Positions 53,484 through 63,999 of a DNA stretch of 64,000 nucleotides are shown here, in pieces. The DNA is from CAMREV01 sp051656125. Lineage in GTDB: Bacteria > Bacillota_I > Bacilli_A > Mycoplasmatales > Mycoplasmoidaceae. Positions within the stretch are counted from its first letter, which is position 1, and every line of letters starts with the position of its first letter. A program made the translations under genes and the position numbers. The notes below the pieces were generated by a model. The model saw nothing but the letters and a program-made list of their open reading frames with translations. It had not been told where the DNA came from and did not search any database. Location of the stretch: contig JBOGBH010000052.1 of the NCBI GenBank assembly GCA_051656125.1, forward strand, positions 62,001 to 126,000. The letters run 5' to 3'.

Positions 53484-54422
53484 ATGTCTTCACAAGCTGT
53501 TGGAATATTACTTTTTTTTATTGTAATGATTTTGTCATTTTCAACATTTGGCTTAAGATATTTAAATAAAAAAGTATTAAATAATTATTTTTTTTGAGCG
53601 ATCCCTGCTGCAATATTTTTAGCTTACTTTATTGATGTAAGATACTTTGATGATTGAAGCGACTTTTTCAGAAATACTAGTATAATAACTGGTGAAAAAC
53701 TTGCATCATATACACAATCAATTACCATTAGTAAAGCATTATTATTAGATTTGTGTCCGTTTCTAGGAATTTTCTTGCCAATATCTTTGATAATTGATAA
53801 AACAAGAAAAACTTCATATGTGTTAGCACCATTTTGTATCCTTGGTGGACTAACAGTATTTGGAAGCGTCCTAGCTGGCGTTTCTCCTGGGGGAACTGTT
53901 GAATTTAGTTTTAAATATTTATTTGTGGGACATTCAGGTAATGAATTATACTTCATTCTACATGCTTATTTAATTGTTATGGGATTTATGCTTGTGTTTC
54001 AATCAAATGTAAATAAGCTTAAATACATATGAACTTATTATGCATTTATAGCTGGTTATTTTTTATATGTTTATATTATTGTTGAGACTACAAAAGTAGA
54101 ATGAAATACTTCTGGAATTTCTATTAGAGATTGACTAACTAGTGAGCAAAACAAAGAAATTGATGGTATTGAAATTAACGGAGAATATTCAGGAGTTTCT
54201 CAAGTATTTTGGGGGATACCATATCCATGAATAATGGTGTTTGCTTATTTTATGGGTTGATTAGTTATTACGATACTAACAACACTACAAGTTTTTTTTG
54301 GTTCTATAAAAGCTAAATCTATTGTATGAAAAGAATATAATAAATTTAAATCTTTTATTTTAAAAAAATATTATAAATTAAAAAACGGGCAAGAGGTTGA
54401 TAAAAAAATATCTACTAGTTAG
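53484..54422 (+). CDS. Multi-pass membrane protein, mycoplasma-conserved type (312 aa)
   Basis: A 312-residue protein with about seven hydrophobic helices and a basic C-terminal tail. Features are FWAIPAAIFLAYFIDVRYFD, LLLDLCPFLGIFLPISLIID, LAPFCILGGLTVFGSV, NELYFILHAYLIVMGFML and YPWIMVFAYFMGWLVITIL. The pattern recalls the YwaF/DUF5378 group of Mollicutes membrane proteins with a conserved His in a helix; I am not certain. Many TGA codons are read as Trp. AGAGGGAGCG precedes the start. It follows recO by 43 bases. Confidence 0.75.
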
Positions 54423-54435
54423 TAGATATTTTTTT
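54402..54435. terminator. Shared terminator of the membrane protein (+) and EIIB-like gene (-)
   Basis: AAAAAATATCTACT and AGTAGATATTTTTT form a 14-bp stem around a 4-base loop with A/T runs on both sides. Both coding regions end inside it and overlap each other by 8 bases. Confidence 0.88.
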
Positions 54436-54786
54436 ATCAATTTCACTCTTTAATAAATGAGAGAAATCGCCAAATAAAAATGAAATGTAATCTTTACCTT
54501 TTATTAATCCCTTAACACCAAGTTTTTTAATTTTATCAGTTTCTATTTTTGATAAATCTTTAACAAAAATTTTAATTGAACTAATTGTATTGCTAGTTGA
54601 AACAATATTTTCTTCTTCACCTAAATATTCTATTAATTTATCAACATCAATCGGAATCTCTTCACTTAAAGTAAGTTGATCATTTTCAACACCTTTTAGT
54701 TTTTTAGCTTGATTTTTTAAAAAAAAATAAGCTATTCCAAATGTGAATATATAAAGTAAATATAATTTTAATTTTCCGTCTTTCAT
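54415..54786 (-). CDS. PTS EIIB-like domain protein lacking the phospho-cysteine
   Basis: The 123-residue protein has one N-terminal membrane helix (LKLYLLYIFTFGIAYFFL), then a domain matching glucose-type PTS EIIB: DKLIEYLGEEENIVSTSN, IKIFVKDLSKIETDKIKKLG, KGLIKGKDYISFLFGDFSHL. In true EIIB the strand after the first helix carries the phosphorylated Cys (CxTRLR); here it reads NTISSIKIF with no Cys. It should therefore not carry phosphate to sugar. Its position after nadK and the Spx-like gene corresponds to MG129 of M. genitalium. The role is unknown, perhaps sensing or regulation. Confidence 0.8.
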   Translation of the reverse strand: MKDGKLKLYLLYIFTFGIAYFFLKNQAKKLKGVENDQLTLSEEIPIDVDKLIEYLGEEENIVSTSNTISSIKIFVKDLSKIETDKIKKLGVKGLIKGKDYISFLFGDFSHLLKSEIDKKISTN

Positions 54787-54787
54787 T

Positions 54788-55561
54788 TTAGGCTCCTGAT
54801 GTATATGTATTTCTTAATTTAGAAATGTATGATTTTGTGTTGCAAGGTTTATATAAGAAGAAATCTGATTTATCAAAAGAAATATCAATTACTTTTTTAT
54901 TAATCTGTAAAACTGTGTCTCCATCTATAACAAGAAAAGTTTGCTTATTATCACTTGCAACTGATGCTTTTATGTTACAGTCAGTTCTTAAAATTACTGG
55001 AGATCTCAAAGTGTTAAATTTTTTTTGACTAATTGGTTCAACTTCTAACAATTGAACAACATCTATCCCAGGAAAAATGACTGCTCCGCCAGCACTCTTA
55101 TTTCTACCTGTTGAACCTGTTGGTGTTGATATCATGAATCCTGTTCCAATAAATTTTTCGTATTTTATATTATTAATTTTAATATCTAATTCTAATGTTT
55201 TTGTACTTGTAATCAAAATTTCATTAATGCTAATATATTTTTTAGAACCATCAAATAAATTAATAATAGTTGGTTTAAAGTATTTTTCTTGATCAGTAAT
55301 TTTTTTTAAAATGTTAGTCAAGTTACTATTAAAATATGAATAAAAACCAACTGTTCCTCCATTAATGGGTATTACTTTAGCATTAGGAAATTTACTTATT
55401 TTGTTTAAGTTTCTTAAAAATGTTCCATCGCCTCCAATTATAAATATATACTCTGGCTTTTTTGGATTATTTATTCACGTATCGTCAAATAAACTCTCAA
55501 GTTTATTTTTGATTTTTTGGCTTTTTGCATTTTCATTAAATATGATTAAATAATTATTCAT
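54788..55561 (-). CDS. nadK: NAD kinase
   Basis: NadK phosphorylates NAD to NADP. The 257-residue protein has the family motif FIIGGDGTFLR, the second motif ISINEILI (usually NEAxI) and GTGFMISTPTGSTGRNKSAGG. One TGA upstream of 55321 is read as Trp. The ATG overlaps the end of the Spx-like fusion gene by 8 bases. NADP made here would serve gapN and dxr. Confidence 0.93.
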
Positions 55562-56834
55562 TATTATCAATATTCCTATCTACATATAAACTCTCAAAAT
55601 CTTCATCATCCATCATATATTTTTCTTTAATAAGAGTTTTTCTAAAATCAGGATCTATTTCATCATCAAAGTTTGTATTATGTTCTACAAACTTTTCTGT
55701 AACATCGATATCAAATTCATCATCATTTTTAGATTCATCTTCTAATAATTGTGAAGAAGCTTTAGAAAGATCTATTTCTTCTAAATCAAATTCTGGCTCT
55801 TTAAACTCAAACTCTTCATAAGATTCTTCTTTTTCAAATAGTTCACTGTTTTTTCTTTGTTCGTCAACTAAATTATTCATATCATTAATTTCTTTGTCTA
55901 ATAAATCAATATAATCTTTTTTTACTTCAATATTTTTTATTTTTAAATCATTTTTCTCAATAATAAGATCATCTTTTCCAAAAATTAAGCTATTATCAAC
56001 ATCAACTTCTTCTTTTGATGACTTAATATATTGGACAACAAATTCATCTTCTTTTTTAATTTTGTTTTTGCCAATCTTTTGAAACTTATCTTTAAACTTA
56101 TTTATTAATGATTTATCTTTTTCTAATTGTGTTTCTTCTGGATCAATATATTCGCTAATTGGAATTTCTAAAGTTTTTGTAGATTGTCTTCTAAAAACTT
56201 CATTATTGTTGTTAAATGAGTTTGTTCTATATCTTGGAAGTTCATTAGCCATAATTAAATCTTCACTATTTTCATAATCAAATTTTTCTTTTTTTGCTTC
56301 TGTATATTTTTTAACAAAATTTCTGCCTTCTTGTTTAATAATATTTAATCTATCAATTGATTGATTTACGTTTAAATGTTCTTTACTTTCGATTTTTTCT
56401 ATTAAAGATTTTCTATCACACATATAACAGCAGTTTTTAGATTTAAAAGCATAGTTAATATCAAGGTATTGACCAATAATTGATTCATTATCAAATCATT
56501 TTTGAATAATCTTTTCAGAAAAACCAATTGAATAGTTTTCTAATTGATTTAAAAAGTTATATTTAATAATAATTGGAAAGCTTCCATATTTAAGAAAATT
56601 TGCAAAAATATCCTTCAATTCTTCTCTTGAAATCTTCTCTCTATTTCTTGTATAATCTCTTTTTAAATAAATTGCCAAACTATTATTTGGAGAAGTTTTC
56701 ATAATTTCAATATCTTCTATAGAAAGATCTTCGTTACTACAATTTACCTCCCTAAACTTGACATTACTTTTTTCAAAAAATTCTCTAACTTTTTCACAAG
56801 AAAGACAATTTGATTTAGTTATTATTAAATACAT
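55554..56834 (-). CDS. Spx/ArsC-like domain protein with long acidic extension (426 aa)
   Basis: Residues 1-113 match the Spx/ArsC thioredoxin-like fold: IITKSNCLSCEKVREFFEKS with CxxC at 10-13, VNCSNEDLSIEDIEIM and FLKYGSFPIIIKYN...YSIGFSEKIIQKW. Spx normally stops at about 130 residues. Here a TGA Trp codon (56496) and then CCYMCDRK lead into about 290 further residues. They are highly acidic (Glu/Asp/Lys), low in complexity and probably disordered or helical. Its position between trpS and nadK is that of the Spx-like MG127. A role in redox-dependent transcription control is inferred only for the N-terminal part. Confidence 0.75.
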
Positions 56835-56923
56835 ATAGGCTCCATTTTTTATTAAAAAAAATATCTTAAAATAATTATAAATTAATTTATTATAATTAAA
56901 AGAATAAATATTATGTGGTACAT

Positions 56924-57925
56924 ATGAAAAAAATTATTTCAGGATTGCAAGCGACTGATTCATTAACACTTGGTAATTACATTGGAAGCATCAAATCATT
57001 AGTAGAATTACAAGAGAAAAACAATCTTTATGTTTTTATTGCTGATTTACACTCGATAACTGTTCCAATTGATCCTCAAGATTTAGAAAGAAATCGAAAA
57101 TCAATTGTTTGCTTATACAAAGCATGTGGTTTAGATTTTGAAAAAAGTAGAATTTTTTATCAGTCAAGTATTATAGAACATTCTCATTTGGCATATTTGC
57201 TAATGTGTAATTCTAATTTAGGAGAACTAAATAGAATGAATCAATTTAAAAGTAAAAGTATTAAACAATCAAATAAAACAGAAACAATTCCAACAGGGCT
57301 TTTAATTTATCCTTGTTTAATGGCTGCAGATATCTTGCTTTATGATGCAGATATTGTTCCAGTAGGAAATGATCAAAAGCAACACATTGAGTTAACTAAA
57401 ATTTTAGCAGATAGATTTAATAAAAAATATAAATCTCAAATTTTTAAAATACCTGAATTTTATCCACCAAAAGTTGGTGGTAAAATAATGGACTTATTAA
57501 ATCCTACAATTAAGATGTCAAAATCAAACGAAGATAAAAAAGGTACAATATTTCTATTAGATAAAATTGAGGATATTAGAAAAAAAATAATGGGTTCTAA
57601 AACAGACTCGTTAAACAATATAAAATTTGATATAGAAAATCAACCAGGAATTTCAAATTTATTAACAATTTATTCATCATTATCTGGAATAAGCATATTA
57701 GAAATTGAAAAAAAATATGTTGGTAAAAGCTATGGCGAATTAAAAAAAGACTTAGCTGATATTGTTTGTAGTTTTGTCAAAAATATTCAAGATAAATATA
57801 ATGATGCAAAAAATGATAAAAAGATAGATAATCAATTAAAATCGAATACAAACATTTGTCAAAAAGAGGCAAATGATAAAATAAAAAAAATACATAAAAT
57901 AATGGGGTTAGAATATGGATACTAG
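56924..57925 (+). CDS. trpS: Tryptophan-tRNA ligase
   Basis: TrpRS, a class I synthetase, 333 residues. The HIGH-equivalent is LGNYIGSIKSL, then YVFIADLHSIT, IYPCLMAADILLYDADIVPVGNDQKQH and KMSKS as IKMSKSNED. In this organism it must charge the tRNA that reads UGA as Trp. I chose the ATG at 56924, since MKKIISGLQATDSLTLGNYI fits the family; a GTG at 56915 is in frame. The ribosome binding site is weak. It overlaps the HAD gene by 11 bases. Confidence 0.95.
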   Translation: MKKIISGLQATDSLTLGNYIGSIKSLVELQEKNNLYVFIADLHSITVPIDPQDLERNRKSIVCLYKACGLDFEKSRIFYQSSIIEHSHLAYLLMCNSNLGELNRMNQFKSKSIKQSNKTETIPTGLLIYPCLMAADILLYDADIVPVGNDQKQHIELTKILADRFNKKYKSQIFKIPEFYPPKVGGKIMDLLNPTIKMSKSNEDKKGTIFLLDKIEDIRKKIMGSKTDSLNNIKFDIENQPGISNLLTIYSSLSGISILEIEKKYVGKSYGELKKDLADIVCSFVKNIQDKYNDAKNDKKIDNQLKSNTNICQKEANDKIKKIHKIMGLEYGY

Positions 57926-58790
57926 TAAAAAATTAATAATAGTGGATTTAGATGGTACATTATTAAATAATAAAAGTGAATTAACTGAAAAAACAATTAA
58001 GGTTGTTAAAAAAATAAATGAATTGGGTCATATTTTTTGTATTTCAACAGGAAGGCCATTAAGATCAGCTATTAAATTTTATAATCAATTAGGATTAAAC
58101 ACAATAATAAGTACATTAAATGGCGGAGTGTTATCAAATCCATCTGATGAAAATTTTAGTGATTTATTTTTCACTTTTCATGAAGATGTTTTAAGAAGAA
58201 TATTAATTGACAAACATGTTGAAGATTTAGCAAATTATATAGTCGTTGAGAGTTTAAATTGCACTTACTTAATTTCGCAAAAGGAAGACTTAAAGATTAA
58301 TAAAAAATTTTTAAATAAATTTCACATTGATAAAAAGACTTTAATTCATACTACTAATTCAGTTTCACTTTTTAGTAGCGAAAGAGTAATACAACCAGTT
58401 TCTGTTTTGATTTCTACAACAAAGGAAAACATTGATAAAATTTCTTTTTCAATTAAAACAATTCTAAATACATTTGTTATAAGAGTTTGAGACGATGAAG
58501 GTGACAAGAAAAATGAAAAGGTAATTATTGAAATAAATACTCTTTTTGCTAATAAGGGAACATCTATGAAATACTTATCAGCTTTTTATGGTAAGCAATT
58601 AAATAAAATATATGCATTTGGCGATGGTGAAAATGACTTGCAAATGCTTAGATCATCAGAAAATGCTTTTGCAATGAAAAATGGAGTGCCAAGCGTAAAA
58701 TTAATTTCATACAAAATTACGGAATGATCAAATGATAATGATGGTGTTGCTCTTCAATTAATGAAAGAATTAAATATTAATAAGCTCTAG
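57915..58790 (+). CDS. Cof-type HAD-family sugar/nucleotide phosphatase
   Basis: The 291-residue protein has HAD motif I IIVDLDGTLLNNKS (nucleophile Asp11, Asp13), motif II ISTGRP, a C2-type cap and motif IV YAFGDGENDLQML. Cof-like phosphatases remove phosphate from sugar phosphates, FMN or PLP; the substrate is not evident. It is coupled to trpS, as in MG125-MG126. Its end overlaps the end of convergent proS by 14 bases with no clear terminator. Confidence 0.88.
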
Positions 58791-60195
58791 CAAAAAATAC
58801 TTTTAAATTTGTTTGTTTTCCTGTAAAAAAACAAATGCCTGATTTTGTTTCATCAATAATACATCTAGAAGAAGCTCCTGTAGTTTCTTTTAGTTTTTTT
58901 TCATCTTCTTCTGTCCCTGATCAAAAAGCAGAAACAACATTACCTAATAAAATATTTTTATTAAAATCTTCTAAATTAAAAACCTCAATAATTCTTTTAT
59001 CTAAATTATCTTTAGCTTTTCTGTAAAGTTCTCTAGAAATTAAATCCAATTTTTTTTCAATAAAATTTATATCAACTTCCTTTATATTTAAAAATTCTTT
59101 TGTTCCATCATGTCTATAAAATAATGCTAAAGAATTATTTTCTATGTCTTTTGGTCCGATGTTTATTTGAATAGGTATTCCACTTACTTCGCCTTCAGAA
59201 AGTTTAAATCCAATTGATTTATTTGTATCATCTATTTTGACATTAAATTTTTGTGAAAGTTTATCGGCAAGTTCATTACAATATTTTTTAACTTCAATAG
59301 ATTTATCAGCAAACAAAGAATTTATTTTAACTTGTATTGGAGCAATTTTAGGAGGCAAAACTAAACCATTATCATCTGAATGAGACATTATTATTGCACC
59401 AATAAGTCTTGTTGAAACTCCTGCTGAATTTTGATAACCATATTCAAATTTATTATCTTTATTTTGAAATTTAATATTAAAATTTTTAGAAAAATTTTGG
59501 CTCAAATAATGGGATGTACCACATTGAAGTGCTTGACCATCTTGCATTATCGCTTCAACAGTAAATGTCTCATCTGCTCCTGCAAATCTTTCATATTCTG
59601 TTTTTTTTCCCATTAACACAGGAATACACAAATATTCTTCCATAAATTTCTTATATAAATCTATCATTTTTTTTGTAAAACTTAAAGCATCTTTTTCATT
59701 CGAAAAAATACCATGTTGTTCTTGTCAAAAGAATTCAGAATTTCTTAAAAAAGGTCTTGTGTTTTTTTCGACTCTAAATACATTTGATCATTGGTTTAAA
59801 ATTAATGGTAAATCATTATAGCTATTAATATTATTTGAAAAGTAGTGACAAAACATTATTTCAGAAGTTGGTCTTATTACATAAGGATCTTCTAATTTTT
59901 TTTCACCAAGTTCACTAACTTTAAATAATTCTGGCGCAAAACCTTTGATATGTTTTGCCTCCTTTATAAAATCAGAATATGGTATAAACAATGGCATTGA
60001 GCAATTCTCAATCCCCATATTTTTAAAATATGAGTTTAGTATAGATTGGATATTTGTTCATATTGATCAAGAATATGGTTTAAAAATAATCGTTCCCTTT
60101 ACAAGTCCATACTCGATTAAATTTGCTTCAGAAACTATCGAAGTATATCATTTTGCAAAATCAACACTTCTTTTTACTATTTTTTTATTTTCCAT
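58777..60195 (-). CDS. proS: Proline-tRNA ligase
   Basis: A class II synthetase of 472 residues, the short archaeal/eukaryote-like form without the bacterial editing insert. Seen: WYTSIVSEANLIEYG, MGIENCSMPLFIPYSDFIKE, YVIRPTSEIMFCHYF, VFRVEKNTRPFLRNSEFFWQEQH (motif 2), GTSHYLSQNFS and GLVLPPKIAPIQV. The C-terminal segment ends KVFFARAY, typical of this form. Multiple TGA codons are read as Trp. It stands 41 bases downstream of the RibF fusion gene. Confidence 0.94.
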
Positions 60196-60236
60196 TTTTT
60201 TCTTTCAGAGTAATAATTATTTATTATTTATCATTA

Positions 60237-61568
60237 TTATATTATTATGATTTTATTTTTTATAATTTTTTTAAATTCTATTGCTTTTAATTGGTCTTTT
60301 TTGATTGCGAAAATTAAAGAATCCATATTATTAAATTTTTCTGTTTTTCTAATAAATGCTAATGGAATGACTTTTATTTTTTTACCATAAATATTTTCAT
60401 TGAAATCAAATATAAATGTTTCAACTAAAATGTCAGCATTTTCTCTTGAAGTAATGTATGTCATTCCATCAAAAATTTTTTCATCAATAATAATTTTTGA
60501 ATAATAAGAGCCATTTACAAATGGAAATTCTGTTTTCATAATTATGTTAGCAGTTGGAAAGCCAAGTCTTCTTCCTAATTGCTTACCTCTAACAATTAAT
60601 CCTTCAAATAAAAAATTATTACAAAGTTTTTCATTTACAGAAACAAAATCATTTTTAATAATTAATTCCTTAATTTTTGATGACGAATAATCTTCATCTC
60701 TTTCAATTATTTCTACATTAAAATATTTTCTCAATAGGTCAATATTTCCTTTAGCATTTTTTCCAAATTTAAAGTCAGATCCAACTATTATTTTTTTTGG
60801 ATTAATTTTTTTTAAAAAAATATTAATAAAATTATCAGCTAAAATATTTTCCTTTAATATATCAAAGACAAAAATTTTTTCTGGATTTAGTTTTTTAAGT
60901 TGGTTTATTTTATAATTATCGTTAAATATAGAATTTTTTTTATTTGGATTGTTGATAAATGTTAATATTGAAAAATTATTTTCTTTTAATAACTTTTTGT
61001 GTCCTTTATGAATTAAATCAAATTCTCCAATAGCTAAATTTTTAATGTTCTTAATATCTTTTTTAAAGTCATTAATTAAGATTATATTTTTTGAAAACAT
61101 TCATAAATTATCTATTGAAATACATGATTCTAATTTAACTCCACAATTCTTTGTTCTAATTGCTGAATCCAATTTTTTTATTTCATTAAAATTATTTAAA
61201 ATGTTTTCGACCAAATCACATATTTTATAGCCATATTTACTTGATAATTTAATTGTTAATATATTTTTATTAAATAAAAATTTGCTTGATAAAATATTTT
61301 TTTCCCTTGATAAAAAATATTTCAATTCATTTTTTAAATTTAAATAACTGTTCCCATCTTCCATTAAAAAATTAATAAAATATTCATTTTTTTTAATTTT
61401 GTATTTTTTTAAATCTTTTTTAGAACTGCAAAAAATCATCACACCTTTAAAATCTTCTTCCAATTTTTCAACACAAAATAATTTAAGATTTGTTTCATTT
61501 TCTAAATATTTTAAAAATGAATCGCTGCTAGGACCATAGGGCTTTATAATTGATATATTTTTTTGCAT
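60237..61568 (-). CDS. ribF: TruB-like domain fused to riboflavin kinase/FAD synthetase RibF
   Basis: Read with TGA as Trp (61101-61103) this is one frame of 443 codons. Residues 1-156 resemble a shrunken TruB pseudouridine synthase: SIIKPYGPSSDSFLKYLENE at the start, EKLEEDFKGVMIFC where GTLDPLATGVL should be, and KLSSKYGYKICDLVENI...RTKNCGVKLESCISIDNL at the end. The catalytic Asp is replaced by Glu. Residues 157-443 are RibF: IGEFDLIHKGHKKLL, VGSDFKFGKNAKGN, RGKQLGRRLGFPTANI, and a flavokinase domain. An ATG directly after the Trp codon (61100) lacks a ribosome binding site, favouring a single protein. RibF makes FMN and FAD. Confidence 0.8.
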
Positions 61569-61665
61569 TTTGTTACACTTTAATTAATGATATTATACAA
61601 AAATAATATATTGCATTTAAAAATATTTTTTTAAAATATAATAACATTATTTAAAAGATGGAAAT

Positions 61666-62466
61666 ATGAGAACAATAATTGGTAATATAACTCAAGCTAA
61701 CAAAGCATTTGATTTAATTCAAGACAAAGATTATATTTGCGTTGGCGTTTCAGGTGGTAAAGATTCAATGCTTTTACTTGAGGGGTTGTCTTTATATAAA
61801 AAAATCGTTAAGGAAAAATTAGGTTGAGATATTAAGATTGTTGGTGTTCATTTAAAGATGAGTTTATGTGCAATCAACTATCATGAAATAATAGAATACT
61901 TTAAAAACAAACAAATTGAATTTATTATTGCAGATACTGTTATGGGTGAAATCTTGATGAATAAAATGAAAAATAACAAATTACAATGTTCACTATGTTC
62001 AAAAATGAAAAAAGCCATTTTGATAGAAGAAGCAAAAAAACTTGGTTGCAATAAAGTGGCAATGGGTCACCATGCTGATGACGCAATTGAAACTTTTTTT
62101 ATGAATTTAATTAATGAAGGAAGAATAGCTACTTTTAAACCTAAAATGTATTTAGATAGAACAGATATTTGATTTATTAGACCATTAATTCTTGCCAGAG
62201 AAAAAGATATTAAAAAGGTTTCAAAAAACGCCAAAATTCCTGTTATTCCTTGTGGTTGCCCAATGGAGGGATTTACTCAAAGAGACACTACAAAAGACTT
62301 TTTGTATGAAAGTTTCTATAATAATAAAAAATGAAATGTTTCATATAAAAATTTCTTAGTAGCTTTAATGAATGGAAAAGAATGTGATCTTTGATTTACA
62401 AATGAAGACAAAACAAAAAATAATTTTAAAGATATAATTGGTAAATGTAAGGAAGTTGAGAAATAA
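61666..62466 (+). CDS. TtcA-family tRNA-thiolation-like PP-loop ATPase
   Basis: The 266-residue protein has the PP-loop SGGKDS (29-34), LQCSLCSKMKKAILIEEAKK with CxxC, NKVAMGHHADDAIETFFMNL, IRPLILAREKDIKKVS and PVIPCGCPMEG. These are the TtcA-type motifs: paired cysteines for an iron-sulfur cluster or sulfur transfer. TtcA makes 2-thiocytidine 32 in some tRNAs. An ATG preceded by GATGGAAAT starts it. Several TGA codons are read as Trp. Whether the substrate is C32 here is inference. Confidence 0.82.
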
Positions 62467-62482
62467 ATTTTCAACTTTTTTA
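62453..62482 (+). terminator. Terminator of the TtcA-like gene
   Basis: AAGTTGA and TCAACTT form a 7-bp stem around an 11-base loop that contains the stop codon, followed by TTTTTTATTT. Confidence 0.75.
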
Positions 62483-62486
62483 TTTA

Positions 62487-63827
62487 TTAAAATTTAAATC
62501 CTGATGTTAAAGGGTTGTTGCCTTTTTTCATCATTTTACCAATTTCTCCCATTTGTTTGCTAGATTTTTCTCATTTGCTCAACAATTTATTTAAGTCGTC
62601 TGGTTTTTTTCCAGAACCTTTAATAATTCTAATTCTTCTATTTGGATTTCTTCTAATTAATGAAGGATTTCTTCTTTCCTCAATAGTCATTGAAGATAAT
62701 AGTACTCTTCATACTTTTAATTGTTCTTCAGCAACACTAATTTTATCTTCACTAATCTTATTAGCACCAGGAACCATTGCTAATACAGAACTCATAGATC
62801 CCATATTTTGTAATTGTTCCATTTGTTTCATTAAATCTTCTAAATCCATTTTACCTGATAACATTTTTTGAATAGATTTTTTAGCAGAAGTTTCGTCAAT
62901 TGTTTCAGCTGCTTTTTCAGCTAAAGTCATCATGTCACCATATCCTAAAATTCTATCAGCAGTTCTTTCTGGGTAAAAAATATCAAATTCATTTACTTTT
63001 TCACCAATACCTGTAAATTTAATAGGAGCACTAAGTAATGAAGTTAAGGATAAAGCAGCACCAGCCCTAGCATCAGAATCAAGTTTTGTTACTATAATAC
63101 CAGTAATTTTTAGTACTTTATCAAATTCAGCTGCAACATTAATAATATCTTGACCAGCCATTCCATCAACAACAAAAATAATCTCATCTGGTTTAAAAGT
63201 TTTTTTAATTTCAACTAATTCATCCATTAATTCTTTATTTGTTTGTAACCTACCAGCAGTATCCAAAATTATCACATCATTCTTGTTTTTTGATGCAATT
63301 TCTAAAGATTCTTTTGCTGTTTTATAAGGTTGAATATTTCCTTTTTCAAAAAAATCACTTTTAGCATTATCAGCAACTGTTTTCAATTGTTGAATTGCTG
63401 CAGGACGATAAACATCCAGTGCAACAAGTAGTGGGTTCTTTTTTTCCTTAGTTTTTAGAAAATGTGCAAGTTTACCACATGTAGTTGTTTTACCTGAACC
63501 TTGCAAACCTACCATCATAATTTTTAATGGATTCTTTTTGTAGTCCATTTTAGATACATCTTTACCTAAAATTTTTACTAGCTCATCTTTGATTATTAGT
63601 AATAGTGCATCATCAACTTTTTCATCAGGTGAAACAATGTATCCAATAGCAGATTCTTTAATATTCTTTACAAGAGTTTTAACAACTGAAATGTTAACAT
63701 CAGCATCCAAAAGCGATATTCGTATTTCTTTTAAAACATCTTTAATATTTTCTTCTGAAATAGTAGCATTAATTAGCTTTTTTTGCATTTTTTTAGCAAC
63801 TATTGAAGATATCATACTCTTTAACAT
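62487..63827 (-). CDS. ffh: Signal recognition particle protein Ffh
   Basis: Ffh binds the SRP RNA and signal peptides of proteins bound for the membrane. The 446-residue protein has the N domain (EENIKDVLKEIRISLLDADV), G domain motifs GLQGSGKTTTCGKLAH, DVYRPAAIQQL, DTAGRLQTNKELM and TKLDSDARAGAALS, and the Met-rich M domain (MLSGKMDLEDLMKQMEQLQN...RRIRIIKGSG). One TGA (62709) is read as Trp. TAAGAGGTAAAAA precedes the start. Confidence 0.95.
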
Positions 63828-63861
63828 TTTTTACCTCTTATTATTAATTATAAATTTAAAA

Positions 63862-63999
63862 TTAATTTTTATTAAAGTTAATCTCTTCTAAAATTGCATT
63901 TAAATTATTTGTTGTTTTTTTATCATATATTTTCGGATTAATAAATGATATATTGTTATTATATTCTTTAAAAAAAATATCTTGTTTAACAATTACATC
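63862..63999 (-). CDS. C-terminal end of an unidentified gene
   Basis: The window edge cuts this frame. The last 45 residues read FKEYNNNISFINPKIYD and then NLNAILEEINFNKN before a TAA at 63862. It is open to the window end and lies 34 bases upstream of ffh on the same strand. Too little is seen for identification. Confidence 0.5.
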   Translation of the reverse strand, partial: DVIVKQDIFFKEYNNNISFINPKIYDKKTTNNLNAILEEINFNKN

